NCBI GenBank assembly: GCA_009921765.1
Contig: RFXC01000013.1
Span: 1-38,948, forward strand
Length of the DNA: 38,948 bases
Origin: Betaproteobacteria bacterium
Lineage (GTDB): Bacteria; Pseudomonadota; Gammaproteobacteria; Burkholderiales; Burkholderiaceae
Reading direction: 5' to 3'
A program made the position numbers and the translations under genes. The notes beneath the pieces were generated by a model that was not told where the DNA came from, did not search any database, and saw only the letters and a list, made by a program, of their open reading frames with translations. Positions 29,387 through 37,309 of the stretch are shown here, one piece after another; the first letter of the stretch is position 1; each line of letters begins with the position of its first letter.

Positions 29387-31092
29387 TCGAGCGGCCATTC
29401 CAGATTCCCGCTGTGCGTGACCGCACCGAGATGGGCGGGGCCTACGAGGGCTGCATATTTCTCGAGTGCGCCCGCCAGCCGGACCGGGCGCGCCGGCTTC
29501 CAGGCCGCGCGCCGGCGGGCGAGTTCTTCCTCGCTGACCAGCACGTCAATGCGCCGCGCCTCGCAATCGATCAGGATAGCGTCGCCATCCACAAGCAGCG
29601 CAATCGGACCCCCGCGCGCGGCTTCGGGACTCGCATAGCCGATGCAGAGTCCCCGTGTCGCGCCCGAGAAGCGGCCATCGGTGAGAAGTGCGACTGCCTC
29701 GCCCATACCCTGGCCGTAGATCAGCGCAGTCGTGCCCAGCATTTCGCGCATGCCGGGGCCGCCGCGCGGGCCCTCGTTTCGGATCACGAGCACATCGCCC
29801 GCCTGGTAGCGACGCTCGCGTACCGCCGCTGTGCACGCTTCCTCGTTTTCAAAGACCCGGGCGCGTCCTTCGAACCTGAGCCGCTTCAATCCGGCGATCT
29901 TGATGAGTGCGCCGTCAGGGCAGAGATTGCCCTTGAGCACCACCACGCCGCCAGTGGGATGGAGCGGCGCGCTTGCCGGGCGGACCACGCTGCCGTCGGC
30001 CTCGGGCGCGTCTTCGCAGAGTTCAGCAAGCGTCCTTCCCTCGATCGTCGGGCAATCGCCGTGCAGCCAGCCGCCGCGAAGCAATTCACGCAGCACCACC
30101 CGCACGCCTCCCACCTCGTGCAGATCGCGGGCCAGGAATCGGCCACCCGGCTGCATGTCGGCGATCAATGGCGTGCGCTGGAACACGTCGGCCACATCAT
30201 CCAGCGTGAAGCGGATACCGGCCTCGTGTGCGATCGCCGGCAGGTGCAACCCGGCATTGGTGGACCCGCCGGTGGCCGCCACCGCCGCAGCCGCATTCTC
30301 GAGGCTTTTTCGCGTGACCAGTTCGCGCGGCAGCGGCCCGTTGTTTTTCAGCAGGCGCATCACTGTCTGGCCTGCACGTCGGGCGAGCGCAATGCGTTCC
30401 GAATACACCGCGGGCAACATCGCCGATCCGAGCGGGGCAAGACCCAGTACCTCTGAGACCATGGCCATGGTGTTGGCGGTGAACTGGCCCGGGCACGAGC
30501 CCAGGGTGGGCGAGCAGTCGCGCTCGAGCGCATCGAGCTCCGCGAGCGACACCGTGCCGGCGTGCAGCGCACCCACGCGTTCGTAGGCATCAACCGTGCT
30601 CACGGTTTTCCCCTGATGCCGGCCCGGCAGCATGGCGCCTCCGTACACAAAGACCGAGGGCACGTTGAGCCGAACCATGGCCATCATGATGGCGGGCAGG
30701 GTCTTGTCGCAGCCGGCAAAGCCTACCAGTGCGTCGTAGGCGTGACCACGAACCACGAGCTCGATCGAGTCGGCGATCAGCTCGCGCGAGGCAAGGCTCA
30801 TCCGCATGCCCTGATGCGCCATCGATATGCCATCCGAAACCGAAATCGAGGTGAACTCGAACGGCGTGCCGCCGGCAATGGAGACACCGGTCTTGGCTGC
30901 TTCGGCCTGCGGCCGCAAGGACAGCGAGCAGGGCGTGTTCTCGCCGTGGGTGCTCATCACGCCCACGAAGGGCTTGGCGATGGCCTCGTCATCCAGGCCC
31001 ATGGCGCGCAGGAAGGTGCGATGGGCGACCCGATCGGGCCCCTCAACGGTGGTGCGCGAGCGCAGGCGTCGCTTGGATGCAGCGTCGGACAT
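29383..31092 (-). CDS. IlvD-family dehydratase, probably catabolic
   Basis: This [2Fe-2S] dehydratase of 569 residues is close to dihydroxyacid dehydratase in length and motifs: THGENTPCSLSLRP with Cys55, FAGCDKTLPAIMMA with Cys128, PTLGSCPGQFTANTMA with Cys200, and TDGRFSGATRGLCIGY near the end. From sequence alone biosynthetic IlvD is possible. Its setting, coupled to a hydroxyacid dehydrogenase and inside TRAP transporter genes, favours dehydration of a C4-C6 sugar or hydroxy acid. ATG 31092 follows CCGGAG; the frame extends 31 codons upstream without support. It is divergent from dctQ. Confidence 0.85.
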   Translation of the reverse strand: MSDAASKRRLRSRTTVEGPDRVAHRTFLRAMGLDDEAIAKPFVGVMSTHGENTPCSLSLRPQAEAAKTGVSIAGGTPFEFTSISVSDGISMAHQGMRMSLASRELIADSIELVVRGHAYDALVGFAGCDKTLPAIMMAMVRLNVPSVFVYGGAMLPGRHQGKTVSTVDAYERVGALHAGTVSLAELDALERDCSPTLGSCPGQFTANTMAMVSEVLGLAPLGSAMLPAVYSERIALARRAGQTVMRLLKNNGPLPRELVTRKSLENAAAAVAATGGSTNAGLHLPAIAHEAGIRFTLDDVADVFQRTPLIADMQPGGRFLARDLHEVGGVRVVLRELLRGGWLHGDCPTIEGRTLAELCEDAPEADGSVVRPASAPLHPTGGVVVLKGNLCPDGALIKIAGLKRLRFEGRARVFENEEACTAAVRERRYQAGDVLVIRNEGPRGGPGMREMLGTTALIYGQGMGEAVALLTDGRFSGATRGLCIGYASPEAARGGPIALLVDGDAILIDCEARRIDVLVSEEELARRRAAWKPARPVRLAGALEKYAALVGPAHLGAVTHSGNLEWPLE

Positions 31093-31214
31093 GCCGGACT
31101 CCGGGAAAATGACCTCGGTCGAAAGCTTGATAGAGTAGCCGATCGCGCGCGAGGTGCAGTCGCGCTCCGGTGCGCGCGGATTCATCCTCGAGACGAACTT
31201 TGGGAGACTCGTTC
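31093..31214. promoter_or_regulatory. Divergent promoter region between ilvD-like gene and dctQ
   Basis: A TAGAGT (31131-31136) with ATGACC 16 bases upstream (31109-31114) is a weak sigma-70 candidate for dctQM. TATCAA on the opposite strand (complement of 31127-31132) could serve the dehydratase gene. No clear operator palindrome was found and no regulator gene is adjacent. Confidence 0.3.
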
Positions 31215-31802
31215 GTGACTCAACCGCAAGCGACCGGCGGCGGCTCGAATCTGCAGACCCCGCCGGAGGTCCCGGCGCGGGCTGCGGGTTGGGCGGATCG
31301 CCTGCGACCCGAGCGGGCGCTAGAGATGCTCGCGGCAGCCCTGCTTTTTTCGATGATGATCCTCACCTTTGTGGATGTGGTGCTGCGCTATGTCTTCAAT
31401 GCGCCGATTCGCGGCAGTTTCGAGGTGAGCGAAACCATGATGGCGGTGCTGATCTTTGCGGGGCTGCCGATGGTGTCCCGCAAAGGCGAGCACATCGCGA
31501 TCGACAGCCTGGTGAGGCTTGCGCCGCCGCTTCTTCGGCGCATCAGCGCGCTGGCGGTGCAGATCGGCTGCGCCGCAGCGCTGGTCGGCATGGCGTGGCT
31601 CCTGTGGTTGAAGGGCTCGCGCTTTGCAGTGGCCGGCGACGTCACCCAGACGCTGAAACTTCCGGTCGCACCGGTCGTGCAACTGATGGCGCTGCTCACG
31701 CTTTTTACGGCGCTCATCCATGTGGTGCTTGCCTGGCAGGCGCTTCGCTCGCCGCAGATTGGGCCGCAGGCCGCCAGTGAAGACGGCGCAGGTGTGCTGT
31801 GA
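31215..31802 (+). CDS. dctQ: TRAP transporter small permease DctQ
   Basis: The 195-residue integral membrane protein has four spans and the DctQ hallmark RYVFNAPIRGSFEVSE after the first span, then AGLPMVSRKGEHIAID. It scaffolds DctM and contacts the binding protein. The start is taken as GTG 31215 because GGGAG stands eight bases upstream; a GTG 45 bases earlier is less likely. The stop overlaps the dctM GTG as GTGA. Confidence 0.92.
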   Translation: MTQPQATGGGSNLQTPPEVPARAAGWADRLRPERALEMLAAALLFSMMILTFVDVVLRYVFNAPIRGSFEVSETMMAVLIFAGLPMVSRKGEHIAIDSLVRLAPPLLRRISALAVQIGCAAALVGMAWLLWLKGSRFAVAGDVTQTLKLPVAPVVQLMALLTLFTALIHVVLAWQALRSPQIGPQAASEDGAGVL

Positions 31803-33094
31803 CTGAGGCACTCATCGGCTTGGGGGCGATGATGCTGCTCGCGCTCGCGGGGCTGCCGATCGCTTTCGCCATGGGCCTGGTCGGGTTCTTTGGCCTGGCG
31901 ATCGTTCGCGGCTGGAATCCGGCGCTCGCCTCGGCCGGAACGCTCATGTACGAGACCGGTTTTTCCTACACCTTGTCGGTGGTGCCGCTCTTCATCCTCA
32001 TGGGCAATTTTGTGAGCAGGGCGGGGTTGTCGCAGGAGCTGTTTCGGGCGGCGTATGCCTTCATCGGCCATTGGCGGGGCGGGCTGGCCATGTCCACGAT
32101 TGTCGCGTGTGCCGGGTTCGGCTCGATCTGCGGCTCCTCGATCGCCACCGCTGCCACCATGGCGCGGGTGGCCTATCCCTCCATGCGGCAGTTCGGCTAC
32201 AGCGACGCGCTCGCCTGTGGCGCCATCGCCTCGGGCGGCACCCTGGGCATTCTGATTCCGCCCTCGGTGATCATGGTCATCTATGCCCTCATGACCGAGG
32301 TCAATATCGGTGCCATGTTTGCTGCCGGCCTGATTCCGGGCGTGCTTGCCACGCTGCTCCTCATGGCGGCGGTTGCCTGGCAGACCTGGCGCGATCCGCA
32401 GAGCGGGCCGCGCGGCGAACGCACGCCGTGGCCGGAGCGGTTGCGCGCGCTCCAGGGCGTGTGGGGCGTGATCGTGCTGTTCGTGGTGGTGATGGGTGGC
32501 ATCTATGGCGGAGTGTTCACCGCCACGGAAGGCGCTTCGATCGGTGCATTCGGCGCGTTTGTGTTTGCGCTCGCGCGCCGCGCACTCACCTGGCGAGTGC
32601 TCGTGGATATTCTGGTTGAAAGCTCTCGCACCACCGCGATGCTGTTCGGCATCCTGATTGGCGCGCTGATCTTTGCGAACTTCGTGAATTTCACCTCGAT
32701 GCCGGACGACCTCAAGAATTTTGTCTCGCAGTTTCAAGTGCATCCGATGGCGGTCATCGTGGCGATCTGCGCAATCTATGTGCTGCTCGGAACCGCCATG
32801 GAAGAACTGTCAATGATCCTGCTTACGGTGCCGGTTCTTTTTCCGCTCGTGGTGCATTTGGGCTTTGACCCGATCTGGTTCGGCATCCTGGTGGTGGTGG
32901 TGGTCGAGATCGGCCTCATCAGCCCGCCGGTCGGCATGAATCTCTTTGTGCTGAGAACGCTGCTCCCGCATGTCTCCACCATGACGATCTATCGGGGCGT
33001 CGCGCCCTTCGTCGTGGCCGATGTGATTCGGCTGGCAATCCTGATTGCCTTTCCGGTGATCTCGACCTGGCTGCCTGGCGTGCTCTTCAAGTAG
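31799..33094 (+). CDS. dctM: TRAP transporter large permease DctM
   Basis: The 431-residue sodium-coupled transport subunit has about twelve membrane spans. Family marks are GLPIAFAMGLVG near the start, VPLFILMGNFVSRAG, GSSIATAATMARVAYPSM, GGTLGILIPPSV, TATEGASIGA, and the C-terminal SPPVGMNLFVL. Gly- and Ser-rich loops form the ion sites in this family. It is translationally coupled to dctQ, and its last eight bases overlap the convergent denD-like gene. Confidence 0.95.
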   Translation: MTEALIGLGAMMLLALAGLPIAFAMGLVGFFGLAIVRGWNPALASAGTLMYETGFSYTLSVVPLFILMGNFVSRAGLSQELFRAAYAFIGHWRGGLAMSTIVACAGFGSICGSSIATAATMARVAYPSMRQFGYSDALACGAIASGGTLGILIPPSVIMVIYALMTEVNIGAMFAAGLIPGVLATLLLMAAVAWQTWRDPQSGPRGERTPWPERLRALQGVWGVIVLFVVVMGGIYGGVFTATEGASIGAFGAFVFALARRALTWRVLVDILVESSRTTAMLFGILIGALIFANFVNFTSMPDDLKNFVSQFQVHPMAVIVAICAIYVLLGTAMEELSMILLTVPVLFPLVVHLGFDPIWFGILVVVVVEIGLISPPVGMNLFVLRTLLPHVSTMTIYRGVAPFVVADVIRLAILIAFPVISTWLPGVLFK

Positions 33095-34100
33095 CGGCGC
33101 TGCGCGAGAGCGGGGCGTCGCGACCGACGGATGCTGCAGCGATCAAATCGGTGAGATCGCGGTCCTCGGGAAGGCCCATGGCGCGCGCCCGGCCAAAGGA
33201 CCGTTGACGAGGCCAGCGCCCAAACATGGGTTCGATTGCCGGGTCAGGTCGAAAGTCCACCAGCGCGCGCGCATCATGGCCACCTACCGCGCTCACCGCG
33301 CGCAGGATCTCGTCAATGCTCGCGGCGATCGCAGGACATTGCACGACGCGGGCGCCATCGGGTGCGCCGCCCGAGCCCGATAGCGCAGTTGCGAACGCAT
33401 CGCGTGCGGACGACAGCGACTGCACCCAGATCACTGCCTCAGGCGATACCGGTGAGATCACCCGGCGCCCGGCGAGCGTCTCGCGGATCAGATCGCTGTT
33501 GAAGCCCGACAGCGCGCCGTTTGGCAGCGCAGGGCGAACCACCACGCCAGCCAGTCGCAGACTGATCCCGTCGATCCAGCCGCGACGCGACGCTTCGGTG
33601 ATCAGAATCTCGTTGATCAGTTTTTGTACGCCGTAAGAAAGGCTGGGCGAGGCGGGCGTGCGGTCGTGAATTTCCGTTGGAAGCGGCACCCCGTGCACGG
33701 CAATGGAACTGGCGTAGACCACCCGCGGCGGGCGGCCCGCGCGGCCCTGGGCCATGCAGCGCTCAAGAACCCTGCGGGTGGAATCGAGATTGACCTGCAT
33801 GCCGAGATCGAAGTCGGCCTCGGCAGCCCCGCTCACCACGCCCGCCAGATGTGCAAGCGCGTCCACGGGCTCTGCAAACAACTGGTCGAGTAGGTCAGCC
33901 GAGGCGATGTCGCCCTGCATCCAGACGATGTCGGCGCGATCGGCCGGGCACCAGTCAGGGCGCGGCATCCGGTCGGAGAGAACGAGCCGCCCGGCGGGCG
34001 GCTGGTCGCGCAAAGCCTGGGTGAGCCTGCGGTCAAGCAACGCGCGGGCGAGCGCGCCACCCACGAAGCCGCCCGCGCCGGTGATGAGGCAGGCGGTCAT
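33087..34100 (-). CDS. denD: DenD-like NAD-dependent D-erythronate dehydrogenase
   Basis: The 337-residue extended short-chain dehydrogenase has the NAD loop ITGAGGFVGGALARALL (residues 6-22), LAHLAGVVSGAAEADFDLGM, Ser131/132 in VVYASSIAVHG, and the Tyr156-x3-Lys160 pair in LSYGVQKLINE. The VVSGAAEADFDLGM stretch and VVVRPALPNGALSGFNS region are those of the DenD group, which oxidises D-erythronate to 2-keto-D-erythronate. Its place against a TRAP transporter fits published tetronate pathways (from memory). The kinase, isomerase and aldolase usually found with it are absent here. The lipoprotein gene ends 42 bases upstream on the same strand. Confidence 0.78.
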   Translation of the reverse strand: MTACLITGAGGFVGGALARALLDRRLTQALRDQPPAGRLVLSDRMPRPDWCPADRADIVWMQGDIASADLLDQLFAEPVDALAHLAGVVSGAAEADFDLGMQVNLDSTRRVLERCMAQGRAGRPPRVVYASSIAVHGVPLPTEIHDRTPASPSLSYGVQKLINEILITEASRRGWIDGISLRLAGVVVRPALPNGALSGFNSDLIRETLAGRRVISPVSPEAVIWVQSLSSARDAFATALSGSGGAPDGARVVQCPAIAASIDEILRAVSAVGGHDARALVDFRPDPAIEPMFGRWPRQRSFGRARAMGLPEDRDLTDLIAAASVGRDAPLSRSAAT

Positions 34101-34142
34101 CGGGCGCGGCTGACCCAGGACGACTGCGCTCTCGGCCCCGCG

Positions 34143-36626
34143 CTATCGGACGGCATTCTCAACCGTCTGGATCTGACGGTTCCGGGTGTCGTACGACCTG
34201 ACCCAGATTTCGCGATAAGCCTTAGCAGCCACAGTCGCGTAGGTCTGGTTCTTGTAGGTTGAGAAGTCGAATCCGTACCAGTCTTCGGTCAGCGCGAAAT
34301 CCTTCGTCTTCACTGAGCGAGGCAGCGCGAAACTGTCCGAAAACGTGGCTGCGCCAATTCGCGAACCAGCCGTGTTGATGAACCAGCCCGAGATGCCCAG
34401 GCGATCAATGCCCTCAACCCCGTCGGGAATGGTCCAGCTGCCCTGAATCAGGCTGCCCTTGGCAAGCGTGGACAGGTTTGCGCCCAAATAGGCACTCACC
34501 ATCGCCGCTCCCACGCCGCGGAATACCTGGTTGCCGGCATAGACCCCCGAGGCTTTATCCACGAAGGGCATTGCCCCGACGATTCGCGCCTGCACGATCT
34601 CGGCTGATGCCAGAAAGTCATCGCCGTTCGCGTTGAAACCCGTGTAGGCGGTTTTTGCATCGGCCGATACGGTCTGCGGGCCGGTCCCTGCGTACGTCTG
34701 GTCGACAAACAGGTAGAAGGTGTAGATGACGTCTTTCGGATCTTTGTAGGTGGTCTCGAATGCGGTCCGAAGCGCATCGGTCACCAATACGTCGCGTTTG
34801 GTGGGCGCGCACCAGCCAGATACCGCGGTACGGTCGGCACTTGAGTTCGAGGAAAGCGGGCAAGACGTGCGTGACAGTGAAGTGGGATACGCGACCGAGG
34901 CGTTCGCGTTGGGATTGCCCCCATTGATCGCGGCCTTGTAGGCCACAAACTCAGTGCTGCTCGACGCGTCGGTTTTTGCACCGTCTATCGTGAATGCACT
35001 GTTGGTTTCAGCCGAGCCCAGCTCCCAGCGGATTGAATTGCCCAGGCCGGCGTTGTGCGGATAGTCGCGGCAGTCCTTAAGCAGTTGCGCCCGGTCAGTC
35101 GCGTTTTGAGTGGGGTCGAATCCCTCTGGATATTTGATACGAACGGCTGAGTAATCGCGGCGCGCAGTCAGATCCGAGTGTGGCGGCACCATCAGAACGC
35201 CACCCTTTGGTCGGCTCGGGTCGTGGGTAACGCCATTTTGCAGCAGCGGCCCGGTCACCCAGGCGCAGAGCAGTTTCGGAAGGGGGCGATCACCGGCAAG
35301 TTGATAGCTGCCGTAGGTGGCAAGCGTGTCGGCGCCAGCGGGCGGGATCAGATGCGGATCGATCGCGATACGCAGGCGTCCTTCCACGTAGTTGTTGGTG
35401 CCATTATTGTCGTTCACCTTGGTAAACATGGGCTGGACCATGACATCAAACCGGCGCTGATTGCCCCGCACGATGAACTCATTATTGATCTTGGCGAGCA
35501 CCTCGGGCTTGGTGAAGGACAGCCCGTTCTTGTCGATCAAGTTGATGTTGTAGACGTAGGCATAGTTGTCGTCTGTGCCCTGCCACCGAGCGGCGCCAGT
35601 CCGGTCAACGACATATTGCGGTACCAGCGCGAGTTTGACGTTCGCGTCCAGATCTTCGTTAGCGAGCAGGTAGAGCCAGGATTGCCCAAAGGGCATACCC
35701 TGCGAACGGTAGGCGGCGTGCACAAATTTTGCGCAGCTGGCGTGAAGGCTACCCGCTTCGAAAATTTGCCTACCAGTCGGGTTGGTCGAATAGCGAACGC
35801 GTTGCGCGGCCGGTATGGCAAAGCAGGCGCGTACGGCGGCTTCGAGCCGCGCAACCATGGCCGGACTGGGTGGGGCCAATCCGAGCGGCAGCGTACCGCT
35901 CGCGCCGGCGCTGGTGACCACTACTTTGGCGGTCGGATCCGTTGTGGCACCCCCCGCATCGGACGACAGCTGGAAACGGTTCACCAGGCCCACGCCAGTG
36001 GGCGCAATATCCACCGATAGTCGGTCGAGCACTGAGTCGATACCGGTTCGATCGGCCGAGAACTTCGCGGTGACCGGATTGAAGCTCCCCGGCGGAACGC
36101 CCGCGGCCTCAAGGATTGGCGTCATGGCCGCAGCGAGTTTGCCGGAGGCCGTAGCGAGCGACGCTGTCGTGACCGTTGCCGGCACGAGCGTTGCGGGATC
36201 GTAGTTGCCACCTGCGTTCAACAGGGCGGCCGTCGCGGTGGTGAGCGGTGTGACATTGGCCGTATCGCCGCGGCCGAGCGCGAGTGAGGTCATGGACACT
36301 TCAGATTGACCCAACTGGGTGTTGACTTTCACCGAGAAGGGGGGCTTCAGGGTGAGGCCCGGCGGATCAGTGATCTCGTAAGCACCGTCGGATGCGGTGG
36401 TGGCTGTGACCTTGGTCCCATTGGCGTCGATGACCACTACGGTGGTGGACGGAAGAGCCGCCCCGACGGCGACGACCCCGCTCAGAACCGGCTGTGTGGT
36501 GTCCGGCACACCGGTGCCGCCGCCACCCCCTCCGCATGCGGAGAGCGCCAGCCCAGCGGCGAGTGTGAGGGGCAGGCAAAGCGAGCGATCAGCAAACGAC
36601 AAAGGCAAATGAGTTTTTTTGTTCAT
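34143..36626 (-). CDS. Large lipoprotein of unknown function with N-terminal carboxypeptidase-regulatory-like domain
   Basis: This 827-residue protein has a lipoprotein signal (CLPLTLAAGLALSAC, lipid-bearing Cys31) followed by a Gly run. A beta-sandwich carboxypeptidase-regulatory or CnaB-like domain lies at about 49-86 (SGVVAVGA through TTASDGAYEI). The remaining ~700 residues match no family I recognise; they hold several Cys (for example CAKFVHAAYRSQG, LLKDCRDYPHNAG, SGWCAPTKRD), which may form disulfides. An outer-membrane or surface location is likely. Hand counts on three 60-base rows give 30, 31 and 33 G+C, against 41 in a row of denD, so its composition differs from its neighbours. 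ATG 36626 follows GAGG. Thr and Ser repeats in the first third suggest a flexible, exposed region. Confidence 0.8.
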   Translation of the reverse strand: MNKKTHLPLSFADRSLCLPLTLAAGLALSACGGGGGGTGVPDTTQPVLSGVVAVGAALPSTTVVVIDANGTKVTATTASDGAYEITDPPGLTLKPPFSVKVNTQLGQSEVSMTSLALGRGDTANVTPLTTATAALLNAGGNYDPATLVPATVTTASLATASGKLAAAMTPILEAAGVPPGSFNPVTAKFSADRTGIDSVLDRLSVDIAPTGVGLVNRFQLSSDAGGATTDPTAKVVVTSAGASGTLPLGLAPPSPAMVARLEAAVRACFAIPAAQRVRYSTNPTGRQIFEAGSLHASCAKFVHAAYRSQGMPFGQSWLYLLANEDLDANVKLALVPQYVVDRTGAARWQGTDDNYAYVYNINLIDKNGLSFTKPEVLAKINNEFIVRGNQRRFDVMVQPMFTKVNDNNGTNNYVEGRLRIAIDPHLIPPAGADTLATYGSYQLAGDRPLPKLLCAWVTGPLLQNGVTHDPSRPKGGVLMVPPHSDLTARRDYSAVRIKYPEGFDPTQNATDRAQLLKDCRDYPHNAGLGNSIRWELGSAETNSAFTIDGAKTDASSSTEFVAYKAAINGGNPNANASVAYPTSLSRTSCPLSSNSSADRTAVSGWCAPTKRDVLVTDALRTAFETTYKDPKDVIYTFYLFVDQTYAGTGPQTVSADAKTAYTGFNANGDDFLASAEIVQARIVGAMPFVDKASGVYAGNQVFRGVGAAMVSAYLGANLSTLAKGSLIQGSWTIPDGVEGIDRLGISGWFINTAGSRIGAATFSDSFALPRSVKTKDFALTEDWYGFDFSTYKNQTYATVAAKAYREIWVRSYDTRNRQIQTVENAVR

Positions 36627-36794
36627 ATGTCCGCCTCGGGAGCGATGGTGGGTCCTGGGTCTGATGCCGGATCCAGGACAAGGGGAATCCGAGGCGCAGC
36701 GTACTGCTCGCGATTTTTGTTTGCGCGGACATTCCCACCAATTTGCTCAAGATCGACGGAGGTGGCCGCCTGGCGGCAGCCGTTTCGCCGGGTA

Positions 36795-37268
36795 TCACTG
36801 CCCAGCGACGAAGCTGCCGCTTTTCCCGCCGTGCTTTTCGAGCAGGCGAACGTCGGTAATCACCATGCCCCGATCGATGGCCTTCACCATGTCGTAAATG
36901 GTGAGCAATCCCACCTGTACTGCGGTGAGCGCTTCCATTTCCACACCGGTCCGGCCATCACACTCGGCCTGCGCCCGACAGTGCACCGTGGCGCTGGCCT
37001 CGTCGACGGTGAAGTCGACCGTGACGCGAGTGAGCGCGATCGGGTGGCAGAGCGGAATGAGGTCGGCGGTGCGCTTGGCGCCCTGAATGGCCGCGATGCG
37101 GGCGATGCCCAGTACATCGCCCTTGGCGGCCGATCCTTCGCGGATCTTGGCAAGCGTCGCAGGCAGCATCCGGATCGAGCCGCCGGCGATCGCGATCCGG
37201 CGGGTGATGCCCTTGTCGGCGATGTCGACCATATGCGCCTGGCCGGCGGCGTCAAAGTGCGTGAGCAT
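36795..37268 (-). CDS. moaC: MoaC, cyclic pyranopterin monophosphate synthase
   Basis: MoaC converts 3',8-cyclo-7,8-dihydro-GTP to cyclic pyranopterin monophosphate in molybdenum cofactor synthesis. The 157-residue product has the full set of catalytic motifs: [14 protein letters not shown], Lys49 in [21 protein letters not shown] with His75, [13 protein letters not shown], and [11 protein letters not shown] with Asp126 and Lys129. ATG 37268 gives the standard family N-terminus; the longer upstream frame crosses the intergenic palindrome. It is divergent from the M48 gene with only 41 bases between, and 168 bases separate its end from the lipoprotein gene. Confidence 0.96.
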   Translation of the reverse strand: MLTHFDAAGQAHMVDIADKGITRRIAIAGGSIRMLPATLAKIREGSAAKGDVLGIARIAAIQGAKRTADLIPLCHPIALTRVTVDFTVDEASATVHCRAQAECDGRTGVEMEALTAVQVGLLTIYDMVKAIDRGMVITDVRLLEKHGGKSGSFVAGQ

Positions 37269-37292
37269 GGGGGAACTTGCAGGAGAGGGACT

Positions 37293-37309
37293 GCGGCTAT
37301 GATAGCCGC
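37293..37309. promoter_or_regulatory. 17-base palindrome with -10 boxes on both strands (moaC/M48 divergent promoter)
   Basis: GCGGCTAT-G-ATAGCCGC is a perfect 8-base inverted repeat around one central base, ending directly before the M48 ATG at 37310. Read on the plus strand it contains TATGAT (37298-37303), and on the minus strand TATCAT, each five of six to the sigma-70 -10 consensus. The -35 matches are poor (TTGCAG at 37277, 15-base spacer). Initiation about seven bases downstream would give a leaderless M48 mRNA and a leader of roughly 20 bases for moaC. Confidence 0.5.

Noticed and set aside
31388..32743. Open frame of 451 codons antisense to dctQM
   Set aside because: Its composition is His/Arg/Glu-rich, as expected from the complement of membrane-protein codons. 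It has no motif and no ribosome site.
36627..36794. Terminator between moaC and the lipoprotein gene
   Set aside because: Only a 6-base inverted repeat (TCCTGG/CCAGGA) with a 14-base loop and no T-run is present, too weak to call.
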